Assembly (NCBI GenBank): GCA_013396995.1
Contig: VWZP01006139.1
Span: 62,001-126,000 of the forward strand
DNA length: 64,000 nucleotides
Source: Dicaeum eximium
Lineage: Eukaryota > Chordata > Aves > Passeriformes > Dicaeidae
Reading direction: 5' to 3'
Below are positions 23,501 to 38,500 of the stretch, one piece after another; positions within the stretch are counted from its first letter, which is position 1; each line of letters opens with the position of its first letter. The position numbers and the translations under genes were made by a program. The notes under the pieces were generated by a model, which worked only from the letters and a program-made list of their open reading frames with translations, was not told the DNA's origin and did not search any database.

Positions 23501-26500
23501 CCCACTTTTGCTGCCAGCTCTCTCATCAAGCACAAATACCAAGAAATAATTAGAACAAGACAAACAACCCTACCAAAACAAGCCATCCACATGCTTCTCC
23601 TGGCAGGAAGAGAACAAACAACATGTCCAGTGGATGAGTCAACACACCACAGTGCTGCCAAGAGGCCCTGGGATGCCATGAGGATGAGCATGGCACCCGA
23701 GGAAGGTTTATTTACTGAGCTTTCCCTATTGCCTCCAAGCTGGATGACATTTGGAAAAGCTGTTGTCAGTCTGAGGATGCACTGGCAGATCACTAAAGGT
23801 TTTCTCCAGCAGGTTAGTGGGACACAGCATCTGATCTGGATGATTTCCTTTCTCCTTCAAAATGGAGAGCTGTGTGCATGGACACAAGCACTCCAATTCT
23901 TATCACTGCCTGAATTTTTGGTGCCAAGCAGGAGCAGCTGAGCTTCCCAAAAGTCAGGACAGGGCCCAGCTTCATCCCCGACTACAGAAGAGCTGAAGAG
24001 TAGAGAGACAACAGTGACACAGGACTTTTGAGCTTTTCCTTTCCATTTTCTGATGCTCATTTCCATTTGCTTTGGGAAACCGGTCAGGACAGACTGGCCA
24101 AGGGAAAGGAGGAGCATCACCCCTTTACCAACAAGGATCTGCTGCACAGAGGGCTGAGGGCATGGTTTCAGTTATACAATTTCAGTCATCTAAATTATAC
24201 TTAGTCTGTGCTAGTTTCCTTAGGTTTTCTTCACAGAGAATAGTGAAACCTCCCAATTATTTAAGCATTTGACACAGGATAGGGAGAATTACCCAAGAAA
24301 GGGTTATGGGAGAGACAGTGAGAAAAAGATGACAATAAGTAGCATTGCCTTCCTCCATTAGTATCAGTGCTGTGCTTGCATTTGTAGGAAACAACTGAAA
24401 AATACTGGCAAATTAAGAGAGCATTTGCTTCAGAAAATAAGGGGAAAAAAATCACACTGCTGGAGAGTGAGTGAGCAAGAAGAGAGGGAAAAGAACCAAG
24501 TCCTGACCTCAAAGCATTATATGTCTCACTTATTTTAACAGTAATCAATTCTTTGAAGGATGAAGGGGCAAAAGGGAGAGAGACTGAAGCATAAACAATG
24601 TAATGCTTCCCCCTGGAGAACACAGGTTTGCTTCTGCAAGATGAGGCTGTGCCCCAGATCCCATCCCAGCCCTGGGAAATACCCCTTGGTGACAACAACC
24701 CATCTCTGTTTCATTTCAGTGTGTCCTGGACATGGCAGTTACCATCTGAAGAGCAAATCTGCCCCTTGATCGTGGAGCTCAACACTCATGTCAATACTTG
24801 GAAGTCTAACATTTGGCCAGACTGGGGCACCTGGTGTGCACCTATTTATTTTTGTTATGAGGGCTTCAGTGCTTCGAGATAAAAGCAGATGAAGGTGGAT
24901 GCTCATAAACGTGGCTTACGTGTCCCCTTGAGCATCCCACGTGGGACACCCTCATCTGAGAGTCCTGGAGTGGGACAGGGACCCACAGCTAGGGATGAAG
25001 GATAGTCCCAGAGTGGCAGCACGGGCTGGGCTGGGCCTCGTTTGCTGCATGGAACTAAGCTCATCTTTCTCTGCTATATGGATCATCATTTCTGATATTA
25101 CCAAACCCATCTGTTGAGGGGATGCAAAACCCATCTCATTAAATGGGATAAAAAAAGGCAGGAACAGAGGAAAAGGGCAAAGATGATCTGGTGTAACTAA
25201 AAAACACAAAATGGTCTCAAGGTGGGTATTCTTGCCTTTGTCAGGCTAAGTATATAAGGTGGCAAAACCAAGCAATGGGGATGTGTAGAATTAGCTGTTT
25301 TCTGTCTGTGGGTGGCGCACGTCATTCTGGCAGATGCCAGGGGCATCCTTAGCAAGTCTCTCTGGAGATACAAGCAGTCTGTGGAGGCCAGTGCTGCAGG
25401 ACAGGGTTGAAGCTGTTGCAAACAAAGAAATGAAACATTTATATGAGAAAAGGGATTTTTTTTCCCCTAGAGGCAGACTCGTGATGGCCCAGGATCAAAC
25501 CAGCTCTCTTACTGTGTGACATGAAACTCTGGCATCCTGTTTCGGAGGATTGCACTGGATATTATTATTATTGGTTATTATAATTGGTTATTACTATTTA
25601 TGATGATGATGATGACTAATGATTTTGGCACCTCCTAACCCAGTTTTCCCTTGGAAATCACTAGATTCACTAGAGCAGTCTCACCCAAGCACTGCGGTCC
25701 AACACATCATCAAAAAGTCCAGAAGCTGATGCACCACTGACTTCTGCTAGCCCAGGAAAAACTTCCTTTTAGGTCCCAAAAAAATTTTTCCTCGTCCTCT
25801 TATCATTCACTGCAAGCAGTATGTGGGAACCTCTCCTTGCCTGAGCAAACATGAGTGCATGCCTCACTAAGCAGGGATGGAAGAGAAAGAATGAATCCTG
25901 GTCTAATCCCTGACAGGGCTTCTTAACAGCTTGCTTTAAATTTTATAGCCCTTTTTATAGACAGTGGGAGCGGAGGTCTTTAATGTTCCAGGAGAGCAGA
26001 GAAAAACTTTCACTAGGAGAAAATGTGAACCCATTCCACTTATGCATGATTTAGGACCATTTCTATTCAAGGCAGTGCACAAGAGGCCCAAATATTTGCA
26101 CTTTGTATTACAGAAGAACTGCCATTCCCGGCTCTTTATAGAAGTAATTTATTTCGAGCTCACCTTACCTTGGGGGAAGAAACATTTTAACTCCCAGTTT
26201 GTTGGGGAGTCAATAAAACAGACCTTTGTTATGGGTCTGCTTTACCATTGCTCAGCAAGGCAACGCTTGGGAAAAAAAGAGCATCCCCCAAATTTCTCCT
26301 CTCAGAGTCCCCTTCTTCATGGGTGCATTTGCACTCATGCAACACCTAACTGCAACACCTAACACTCATGCACAACCTAACTGCAGGAGTTTGACTCTGT
26401 TTTTCTCTCCTCTATATAAGATTAATGTTATTTTTACTCTGTTAGTGGCATTTTAACTGATGAGTTAAAAGGGAAGGGAGGTGGGAGCTGTGGTGCAGGG

Positions 26501-29500
26501 GTAAGGGGTGAAGATGAGGACAGGGGGCTGCAGTAGAGCTCCACATTTCTCACACAGCTTCAGGTGACCCTGTCATGCCCAGCCCTGCAAAAATCCAGAG
26601 AGGAGACAGAAGAAGCCATTAACCCTCATGGACACAATACTGTGTCCCTGAACCAGCCACAAAGCAGCCCAGAAGTCAAGGCAAGCAAGAATCAGTCCAG
26701 CTCCAGAAATCATGCTTGTAGGGGTGGAGACACACTTGTTAGGTTTTTTTCCTTGCTGGAAGTAAGCTTCCCTTTTTTCACCTCTGCAGCCTTTTCTCTC
26801 AAAACAAGTCTATCTGCAATGGTTTTCCATGTGTTTTCTTGTTTCTTCGTTTGTTTTCTTATTCTTGGTTTTTTGGGTTTTTTTTGTTTTTTTTCATTTA
26901 AGGGCATGGTCATACCCTGTCCACATACTGGGATCATCCGAAGAAATCCTCAAGGCAATGCCATTCTTAAGAAATTAGAGGCCAAAATACAAGAAGCAAA
27001 AACCTGTATAAGAAAAGGGAAGATTGCACCTTGCTCTCTTGATGGGTTCTGCAACACCAGCAATCCAGGAAAAATGCAGACAGCTCAAAAAGCCATCCTG
27101 GATTTTTCTGCCCATCATTAAAAACCCAAGTCCTGCCCATTAGACAGTCTATTAACAGTGCTCAGTGGAAGCAGAGAAAGAAAAGGTCCTTTCCAGCAAG
27201 CTATTCACATTGCCATGAGGTTAAAAATGCCTGTGACCCCCCCAAAGCTTTATGCATTCAGAAATCAGGAGTTCACATGCAGCAAAGGTCTTCAGTATCG
27301 GTTAAAGCCCAGAGGTTTTTCTCTTCCTCTTCTTTTAAGATGCAGTGATGGCAAAAGGACTTGGAATTTATTCCCTACACATCACCATAATCAAATAATA
27401 TGCTAATGCTATTAGCATGGGACCTTGCATGGCAAATGACTTAGACTCATATTCTCTTTCAAAATACTAGAGTTTCATTTAAATTGGTCTCCACAGCAAC
27501 CAGAATGAACTGGAATAATGTCAGATGGAAATTTTCATGTCTGGGCATGGCAGACAAGGAATTTTGCATCAGGGATTGAGGGGAGAGCCATGAAAACAGC
27601 CTGATCCCACCAGAGTTGGTGGGCTTGTGCTGGTCAGTTCCTTCCCAAACAGTCAAGTGATGACAAATGCAAGGACAAAATTCACCTGCACATCCAGGAG
27701 GACCTCAGAGAATCCTGATGGAAAAGAGATGAGAAGACACGATGTGGCTTATGTAGAGCGAAGCCTGAGGTCTTCTTGGTCCTCCCCCCCACAGATGCTT
27801 TCTAAGTGGCCTCAGGGCAGATACATATGACAACTGATTTCATTGAATCAGTTCTTGTCTGTTAAACTCAAACCTGGCTGTTTACAACCGGTCTGAGAGA
27901 ACCAAGCTTCTCATCATGCGCCACACTCCTGTATCTTAGGGTTGTACAAGCACAGACCAGGAAAAAAGTGTTTGTTACTGGCTTCCCTCTGTTACAACAG
28001 GAAATGCTGCTGCTTCCTTTATCTCAGCTGCTCACAATCTCTCCGTGGTAAGCACTGTCTCCCATGAGGATCTAGGATGTGAAAGACCTGCAGCATTCTC
28101 TGACCTGTGCCCACCATCTGATCACATGGTTCTATGCCATTGAAAACACTCCCCAAACCCATTTGAAAATGAGCTGAGCTTTGCAATGCCAGGGCTGAAA
28201 ACCTGCTGGTTAGAAATTAGCTCTGATTTCCCAGGAAAGTGTTTTCCCAGATGCTGTACTCATCTTCCCTGCACTTGTTTCACTCTGTGGTAACCATTAC
28301 ATCAGCAGGCATGGTGTGATCCTCATCCTGGTTGGGGCTTCTAGACATTCCCCTAATCATAAAATGAGTATTAGCAATGTGTCCCACAAAAATGTCTTTG
28401 AAAGCAATGTCAGAAAGTGGGAAGCATCTCACTTGAGAATGACTGAGAGTTCAGGCAATTAAAAGAAAACAACTCTGACCAGTATTTTGATTTTGTTTGT
28501 AATTATCTGGGTTCTGGTGGGTGTTAAAACATCTGTACTGGTTTGGCAGGGAGTGGGGAGCACGGCTTGTGCCAAAGGCAAGAACTGGCGTGGGTTGAAA
28601 GCAGTGCAATACTTTGGAGTGGTATTTGCACTCAGAAATGCAGGGCTGGCAGCTCTTCCCACAAGCAATTTTGTGTTAGGGTCAGTTCCAATAGTGTCCC
28701 TGTCCCCACCATGGCTTGTGCCCCCGTGGGACCACCCCAAAAAAGAGCTGAGGGTGGCTAAAGGAGATGCAGAATGGGCTGGAGTCCTCAATCCCCCTGG
28801 GCTTAACATCCTGATAGACTTTGGTCACCATCAGTTCAGCTCCATCTTAAGTTGTTGTTTTTCTTTCCCCTGTGCATGAGGGTTTCCACCTGGCCACCCT
28901 CCATCTCCCCATCACATCTGGTCATGCACAAGCAAGTCTCTCCCCGCTGGATATTTCTGCACTGAGAAGCAGAGCAAACTCCCAGCATGGATGTTGCTGT
29001 TTGAACCCTGTGCACTAAAGCATGGGCTGGTTTTGTGGTTATTTTTGAACACACAGCAGCAGCAGAGCTGTGTTTAGTGGAGCAACGGAGCGTAATGTAG
29101 AGCTCAGTCCTCAGGAGACTCAGGTAGGGCAGATTTATCACAATCTCCTTCACGGTTACAGTTTTGGATTTTGGCATTCATCGCCTGACTCGGGTACAAA
29201 ACATCCACCGGCATCCAAATACCAGAGCAAACCATCCATGCTCTGATTCTTGCTCATGGGTTGGGAACCATCCCATGGGCTTACTCAGCATTTCCTCACC
29301 CTCCTCTTCCTTGCTCAAACCAGCTCAAAGTGTGTTAAGCCCATTCTTAAAAGCCAGAAGCACCAGATGACATTACTCCCCTTGTAGCTCACCCATCCGT
29401 GCACCCACCACAGCTGGAACCACAACCAGAGCAAAATCCACATCATCTTGCCTGGTGCCTGGCCTGGTGCTTCACGCTTGGCTTAGGGCCAGCTGAAAAT

Positions 29501-32500
29501 CTTCTGACATCCTCCAGCTGGAAAATGCCATTTAATCAAAATAGGAGCTTGCCAAGGGATTGTTTGAAGCCAGAAATTACAAGAAACCTTCAGAGGATAA
29601 AAGTGAATTTTAAGTAAAAGGGAAGAAGGTCAAGGTATTTCAATTCATTCTCATCAGAGCGGATCGTTTTTTGGGGGCAGATTGCCCCTCTTCGACTGAA
29701 AATCATCATCATGTTCTTTTTAGATGTGAAAGTGCAATTCTTGTTTTTTCCCCAAATTCATTCAAATTCAGAATGAAAAGGTGTGAATCAAAATTGACAC
29801 TGAAAGAGTATGAAAATGAATACCAGAGGCAGTGAAAACGAAGATGCTGAATTTTCACTGCCTCTGAAAGGGAGTTTGTTTTGGGCTTGTCACCTGCTTC
29901 ACTTGCTGCAAGAACAGCATCTCCCCAGATTGCTCTGACTCCATATAGGCAACTTCTGAGCACTCCTTCTTCCTCACAGGAATGAGATTTATTCAATTTT
30001 TGATTTTAATTACTGACGTGACACGTCTGAACTTAATGTATTTGGCTGCTGAGACAGATCTGGGTGAGATCCATCTTCATCCTTCACCTATGAAGGGATG
30101 AAAAGTGGAATGGTGACAAACACACAGTACATTAGACCCATTTCTCTCCAGAGATGATGGGAAGAATACACCAGGATATAATGGCTTTTGGCTACAACCA
30201 CGGGAATGCAGGGACTACTGGGACCAGACCAGACTAGAAGCCAGCCTGCTCCAACCTCCCAACTCCCAGCTCTGGAGGCAGCTGAGAACTTCTCAGGGAT
30301 CGTTCATGCAGCAATGCACCCACAGGGAAAACCCATTTGTGCATCACCCCATCACTGAAAAACCTTATTAAAGCAAATATTTTAATTTATCTAATATGAC
30401 TGAGGGAATTCTTGCAGTCATAGCAGTACTAATTCTTTGAGCCATTTTATCTGTAAAACAAACCACTGCTCATACAGCTCTCTGAACACAGGCTTGGCCT
30501 TCCCTTTAGATGGTGCCACGACACACCAGACCAGTAGCATGTGTTCTCATCACTGAGATAAGAGCAGATCTTTTAGTACACAAAGCTCTGTTTGCCCAGG
30601 AGTTGGACAGCATGGATTTATCTCCATAAAAATGTTACTGGCGGGCAGAGGACAGGGTGGTCCTTCCAACATTGTGCCGAAGAAACTCAAAGCATTTCCG
30701 AGCCTCTACTCCTGAGTTCTTCTTAGAGGTAGAAGAAATGGTGGAAGTGAGTTTCTGGAACACAACAGAAAAAACAATGGGATCTCAGATGCTCAGAAGG
30801 AGTTATGTTGATGCCAAAGAGGAGATATAACAGTATTTCAAAACTGTAATAAAGCTGTAAAAGCATGAATGAGCTTCAAATGAAAATCACAAATCCACCC
30901 TCTTTTCTTAGAATCACAGCGATGAGGAAAAGCTACAGGAGTCAATAAACTGGGATTGAGATATTTTAAAAAAAAGTAAAAAAAAAAGGTAAAGACTTAA
31001 GAGATACCACAGTGCTTTCTGGGAAAAACAGTCTTCTGCTCTATCACGAGTTTTTTTCAGACAAATCTCAAAGAGACCGAAGCAGCATTTTCATAAGATC
31101 ACAGAATGTCTTGGGTTGGAAGGGATCTTAAAGGCCACCTAATTCCAACTCCACAACATGGACAGGGACACCTTCTACTAGACCAGGCTGTTCAGAGCCC
31201 CATCCAACCTGCCCTTAAACACTGCCCCATCTGGGCATTCACAGCTTCTCTGGGAAACCTGTGCCTCACCACCCACACGTAAAGAATTCCCTCATAACAT
31301 CTAATCTAACTCTCTCCTCTTTTAGTTTGAAATTGTTCCCCCTTGTCCTATCCCTATCTGCCCATGTAAAAAGTCACTCTCCCTTTTTTTTTATAAGCTC
31401 CCTTTTTGTTTTCAGTTGGAAGACCATGTGTTGACCAGGTTTTGACCCTAACACTAATCATCAGAGCAACCATCAAGCAGCAGAAAGAACCATCACAGAA
31501 TTTATGGATTTCAAGTGGGTATTTGAAAGACTTCATCATGACTCACTGGAGAGCAATATGAACCATCATGGCAAGCCAGCAAAACTAATTATCATCCTAA
31601 AGGCTTTCTATCAAGGTTTAGTCTGTGCAGAGCACACACAGGCTTGAGGGGAGGGTTTGCACATACAGCAATGTCAAACAAGGTGGTGCTTGGCAGGGCA
31701 GGTGATGGGCTGCCAGAGGAAGGTGAGGATGGAGCCACAGGCAGCACAACACTAATTCACTACACTTTTACAGGTGATGAAATATTTGTGAGTGCCCAGA
31801 CACCTGCCCAACACTTCAAAAAGAGGATTCATTGTCAGTTATGAAAATAAAAAAAGCATAGCAATTGCAATGAGTCACTCCAGCTCACTTTCAAAAGTGA
31901 TGGCGTACAAGCACAGGGACAGTTTGGCAGGGAAATGATGGAAGGTAATCATACCAAAACTTGGCACAAGCAGCTGTGCTGGCTGGGATGGGATTAGGTC
32001 ATGTGGAACCCAGAGAGCACATGATGAAATTTTTGAGGTGAAATGTTATTTTCCATTTTAATAAACACATATAAAGCGTGGCAATCAATCAAAGGTGCAA
32101 ACGAGTCACATTCCTCGGCATGTGACAACAACCCAGCAAGTATGAAAGGAAGCTACATCCCCAGTAAGTGCTTGAGATGAGGTTTAGGTTGGATATTAAT
32201 ATCCATAGGGATGCAGGGGCAGCAACAGCTGGTCAGGACTGTGTCCAGCCAGGTTTTGAGTATCTCTAAGGATGAAGATTCAGGTTGGTGGGTTTTGTTG
32301 GCTTTTTGGGGGGACTGGACTTTTTTTTTTCACACAGCTTTAAGTATTTGCTTCACCCTCTGTGGCTTAAAGTGATTATAAGCATGGCAAAATGGCTAAG
32401 ATGGTCCTTGGATACCTTGTGGAAACTGTAACTCCTTTCTATGTCTGAATTCCACAGAGAAGCAGCTGACTGTGGGCAACTGGGGAACAGAAGAGATACA

Positions 32501-35500
32501 TAACATCTAATTTTCCTGGACAGTCTCATTTTTAAACACGTTTTTCAGATGTGGCCATGTGTCCTTTTAAAGACCATTCCCAGCTTGGAGGGAATGGGCA
32601 CCATCAATGATGTGCCTCTGGCAGCAAATGGCTACAGGCAGGAGAAAAGATGCACCAACACATCTGTGTTGTGCCTTAGTGATGAATCCTTTCAAGCAGA
32701 GGCTGCCTTTCTGCTCAGTGCTTCTGCAGCACCTGGCAGAGCAGAAGTCATTTATTGGCTACATCTACACTGTGATGGACCCTTCGAGATGTTCTCAGCC
32801 TTCCTGGAGGGAGCTGGGATGTGGGAGGAGGGCATCCCTGGATCAGGTGTAAGCCCCACAGCCCTAAGTAATTGCCAATATTACAGCTCTGGTATTGTAC
32901 CACAATAAATAAATCAAAAGTATGTTTGAGGAGTAGGCAGTAATTATAACTGAGGCATAGAAACCATCTAGGGAAGAAATGCTATCTTTACAGATAAAAT
33001 CAGTAATAAATGCTACTGCATTCATAAATAAAAATCAGCCTGGAAACAAACCCTGACTGGTGTCATGGAAAGTTCACAGGAATCGACAGCTTCTTGTCTC
33101 CTTCCCGCTCCATGTGCCTTCACTTGGAGGCTTTAAGGGCTTTAGAAAGCTTTCCTTTTGCTCAGGTTTGGTTTTAATTGGAAATATAAAGCAATACAAA
33201 CCAGCAAACAAACAGGCATTGAGGTCTGGGAAGTGAGAGTCTAAATTTGTCCTGGCTTTTATCAGGTTTTACAAAGCAGTGCACAGGGCATATAAAACAC
33301 CATGTCCCTCTCAAAGCTTTGGAGGGAACAATGGGAAATGTATGGAGGGAAGAAATGGGGAAATACATTTACCTGGTGGGGGGGGAAAAGTGTCACATTG
33401 TGAAAAACTGCCAGAAAATTATCCTTTGCAAAGGTGATATTTGTCCCTTGTCCAACCTGCTTCCACTTGCATTTTGGGGTTCTCTGTCCATCGTATTTCC
33501 CAGCCTGGTTCCTTTGTATTGGGCATCACCTGCAGATCTGTGTCCTCCCTGATGCCTGAGAAACTCTGCAGACACAGATTCATGGCAGCTCCATGAATCC
33601 CAAAGCTCATGACTGGGGCACATGGGCTACAACAGTCCCAAGACCCCTCTGGGAAATATAAATGCAGCAAATCTGACTGTGAGTTTCCTCTCAGTTGGCT
33701 GACACTCAAAAATGCCTCTCTCCCTCCCTCAGTTCTGCTCAGACAGTGTCACTTCACTCCAAGTCCATCAGCTGTTTTTGTTTCCAAGAGCTTTGCCTGG
33801 TTTTGTTTTTTGATGCACTGCTGATACCGTCTGCCACGCTCATTTTTCCACGGTCAGTAAGTCACCCTAAAAATTCCTCTGTGCCCATTAAACTAACAGA
33901 GCTCATCTGACAGGGCTCATAGCCTTATAAGCCAATTACAAAACAAAGAATTATGTTAAATGGGTTTCTGATTCTGGGTGCCAGGTCAGGAGACAGCCCC
34001 ACCCCGGGCTGAGATGTGAACTCAGTGTGTCAATCTCTGCTAGGAAACCTGTGCTGGAGAGGCTGGGCAATGCTTTTAGCTCTAAAAAAACCTCAAATCT
34101 CTCAAACTTCACATTTCTTCCTTCTCTCCCAGCTCAAATCCCAGCCTCAGCTCAGCTAACCCAGTGGGACTTTGGCCAGGAAAGGGCAGGATTTTCCCCA
34201 AAGGCCCCAGTCCTCCAGCTCTGGATTTATCTTCAGGAGAGGCCAGTTGGATACCCTTGAGCTGGGCGCCAGCTGGGAAACAGTCAAGAAGAGCTGGAGT
34301 ATTTGGCTGTTGGTCCTTTTTGAAAGCTGAGCATAAATTTTTTTTATTGCTGGTTGATGGTTTTATTATTTGCAGCAAGATAAGAGCATTTTTTTGCCTA
34401 GAAACTTAGTGCTCCCAGAAACAGCTGCATCCTCTGCCAGTTCCCATCAGTGCTGGGTATGGTCAAAGGAGGCTCAACAAACACTTATCTTCCAATGGAC
34501 TCTCTGGGATGGCAGAGTCATGGGTTTGCAAACACAAGGCTCACATATCTTCTGGGTTTTTTTCAGTTCTACCTCTTCAAAATGTCTACAGTCACAACAA
34601 AAACATCTAAATAAGAAAACCTAAAAATTCCTAAATTTCCAAAACCCAAACTGTGAAGACAATCTTGGTCCAAGCACTGCAAATGTCAGAGATTTGATTA
34701 CATCAGATGCCCTGAAGCCAGAGGCTTGCTTTTCTAATCATGTAGATACCTTAAGACCTTTTCCCTTGCTAAAACCCTCTGCATCCTTGCCTCAGTCCTT
34801 CTCTTGGCAGCCATATGGGCATGAAACTTCCTCTTGGTATCAAGGACAGTGACCACCACAGCAGTGCAGTTTGACTCTGGCTCTGCAATGTTTCTGGGAA
34901 TCCAGTGTGCTGAACAGCAGAGTATAGCAAGAGGAATAAGGTATGGAAGAATAGCAGGGGTTGACTGTTGTCTTGTGTAAAGGAAATGATAAAAATGAAA
35001 TAATTGAAGATCCAGCTTGATAGCAAAGGCTTAATAGCAGGCCTGAGACAGCTGGGACAAGTTTTAGTAGAAAGTGGACACCTGAGCTCATCAGTACTAG
35101 TTCCTTGGAGAACCAAGGGAATGAAATGACCACTTTCAAGGTGCAAATGATTCGCCTCATTCTAGACATATTTTTTTCTTTTTCTCTCTAGAAGTGGACA
35201 GACAAACACGTCTCACTCTTAGCAGCATCAGTTACCTCTCCAAACTGCCAGGGGAATCACAGCAAGGACACCCTAACCAGCTGGTAGAAATCAGCAAGGA
35301 TCTCCCCCCATTTCTGTCTTGTAGGAACAAAATTCCATGTCATAAGTGGCACTCTGCTCTTCAGCAGACTCATCAGTACCTCAACTAGCTTATCTCCAGA
35401 GGGAAAGAGGGAAAAAAGGGGGGAAAAGACAGCAGGCAGTTAACTGCTCTCAAGCTGCTCCTTTGTGCCAATACCACTCCATCTCCGGTATTGTTTACAC

Positions 35501-38500
35501 AGAAATAAAAGCTGAACAGTGTCAGATCTTAAAATAACTTGCTGTTTGTGGAGCAGGAAAACCAGGGTCAGGGAAGTTTGGAACAAATTTAAAGTGGCAG
35601 GAAGGCTAAGGAATGAACTGCGACTTTGGCAAGAAGGTGCCTGCATGCACCTGAAGTTTAACCATGAGCCTGGTGCAAAGTGACTTTGGGCCACCAGGTC
35701 TCCCCCACCCATTCCAGCGAGGACATCTGCACTTGTCCTCCAGAGTAAATCTCCAACCACAGCTGTTCCCCTTGTTAGGAACACTCAGAACATGGAAGAA
35801 AAGGATGAGGGGGTTCTGATCCAAATGCCCTTGAGGTGTGCAACCAGTGGATCTAGATGTGACACAGGTGTTTTAAAAGAAGGAGCTCCTTGACACTGAG
35901 AGCTGAGAGTACTGATGGGAACAATGAGGAACAGGCTGCATCTGTATGTATGGTGGGACAGCAGGCCAGAGCACAGGGTAAAGGCTCCACGTTCTGTCCC
36001 AACACAAGCTACCTCCAAGTCCCAAATGGGGCAGGGGACATTAGGTCTTTCGGTAGGTGAACAAACATGGGAAGGTGAGATATCTGGAGAGAATCCAACC
36101 AGACATGCCCCATCCATCCCATGGCCAAACTCAATTCAAACATACTCTTGTTCACTGCTTGTTGTACAGTCTGCCAGGGGACAGACTGGCCTCCACGTGA
36201 GCTGATATCCATGTACAACTCATACCAGGGCTTAAAGATGGAGTCATGACCAATTCACTTGTGTTAACAGAAGCTAAAAAGTCAAGTGGTACAAGGGGCA
36301 ATAAATTTAAGCTGACAGGGGGCAGGTTTAAAGGATATATTAGGAAGAAATTCTTTCCTGTGAGGGTGGTGAGGCACAGTCACAGGTTGCACAGAGAAGT
36401 TGTGGATGCCCCATCCCTAGAAGTGCTCCAGCCCAGGTTGGATGGGGCTTTGAGAAACCTGGTCTAGTGGAAGGTGTCCCTGTCCATAGTGAGGGGTTGG
36501 AACTGGATGATCTTTAAGATCACCTCCAACCCAAAGCATTCTTCAATTCTAGGAAGTCTTGAGGGCACAAGGCTCCACAAGGGGCTGCCTGCTCCGTTGC
36601 CCTTAGGTGGCAGTGCTGCCTGCAGATCCCAAAACAACACGCAGCAGGGCCCAGGTGCTGTCAGGGACACAAGGACACCCCCACATATCCCTCCTTGCCC
36701 CCATTTCTTGTTCCCACATTCCTCAGCCTCTGCACACTCCCTGGCTGGGCTCTGGGCTTGTAACTCCTCCAGGGCACAAACAGGGAAGGAAGGAGACGTA
36801 GCAGGCACGACAGCAAGGAAGTACTTGGTCTTGTGTATTTCCCCTCTGCTTTGGCTCTTCCTGGCCATGGGAGAGGCAGTGGTGGCAGGAATGCAGGAAC
36901 TGTCACCTTGCATGTGCTCCCTGGTGCCCTGCTCCTGCATGCAGGGATGGGGAACACTGGTGACTTGGGAGTATTTGGGAGTGTGGGTGGTATACCATGT
37001 TCAAACTCTAGTCTTGTAGCCCACAGCCTGTTCAGTGAGTTTTGGCAGCTCCTGTTCTCCCAACAAGTCTTCAGGGGTATATCTGTTGTCTTCTTCTCTG
37101 GTCCATCTTGAGCTCCCTTTGTTGGGCAAACACCCAGGCAAACTTGGCTGCAAGGAATCCATGGGGCTGGAGGTATCACTGGCTTGTTGCTGGGACAAAC
37201 ATGTTTTTGGGAGAGAAGTGAGGAGTGTGCAAGAGCAGCCAGATGGGCTTATAACACAGACTTGCAGGCAACAGGCTGGGGGGCAACCAGCCTGTGGCCC
37301 ATATGGGACCCCCAGCCACAGCAAGTCAAGTGAGAGCAATAAATTTGCTCTCATGGGCTGGAATGGGGCAACTGGTGGAGGGTCTGGGGCAGAACCAAGC
37401 CATAGAGACCCACGCATGTGAGGTGCAGATCTCACCAGTGGGAGCAGAAAGTGACTGGTATCCAGAGGCTGATCCACTCAACTGCTAGAATGAGCATGTC
37501 TGAGCTGAAGGAGGAAGGAGAGACACATCTCCATTAAAATTTAATGCTCAGCCCTGACCTACGCTCAGCGAGACATTGATGGGATTGCTCCCTGTCATGA
37601 TGTAAAGTACCAACAGTGTGCCTTAGAGATGGAGTGGGGAGTTAGCCAGAACCCAGAAATGCCCTGGAGCAACTGCCTGACAGAAAACACAGAAATAAAG
37701 AAAAGAAATTAAGTCCCAGATGGACAAGAAAAAAAAAAAAAAGATAACATGCCTGGACTGGGTGGGAGAGGCTACTGCTACCAGACACAACCCATCAGGG
37801 CAGGAGACCAGTGCCACCCTTTTCCCACGCCTTCCTCACCCTCTCCAAGTGAGCTTTCTCCATGGGAGCTTTCGGCTCAGAGCAAGGACATCTACTACTT
37901 CAAATATTCCCTTTCCTGGTCTCATGTCTGGGTTAAAACTCTAGCACAGGGGCATTAATGATGTGCATGAATAAGCTTTTAAACTCCCACCCATGTTTGG
38001 TCAGCACCCACAAATCCAAGCCCCTGAAAGAGCCCCTTTTCCAGAGGAAGAAGAGGAGCTCCAGGGAGGTGCTGGGGGTGGCACAGTAACTTGACAGAAG
38101 TTAATAAAGTTATTGACTCCTTCAAAATAACTAATCCTTGCACAGGGCCCCTGCAAGGACATGCTCACTGCACAGGCACACACCTGGTTCGTGAGAAATT
38201 AAACTACAGGCTGTAGCTGCACGTCTGTCATACTGGGGACAGGACAAGGAGGGGTTTTGGCTGAAGCATCAGCTTCAGAAAGGGTTAATGGCACATGAGA
38301 TATGTTTAGTGGGATTTAGGTTTTTTTTTTAACTTCAACAAACAAAGCATATGAGAAAATCCAGTTCACAGCTGAGGCCTGGATGCCTGCCCACTAGGGC
38401 AGGGAAAATGCTGATGGTTTGAAATACCCTCATGCTGGCCTTTCTCATGTAGCCCGTGGCCCAGGGTCCCTGGCTGGCCTCCCCCTACTGTATTTGGATC

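Noticed and set aside
26564..27121. 185-codon plus-strand open frame
   Set aside because: Its middle is translated T-rich low-complexity DNA and neither end resembles any protein.
29824..29866. Hairpin as a microRNA gene
   Set aside because: The stem is only 15 bp and does not extend into the flanks, too short for a Drosha/Dicer precursor.
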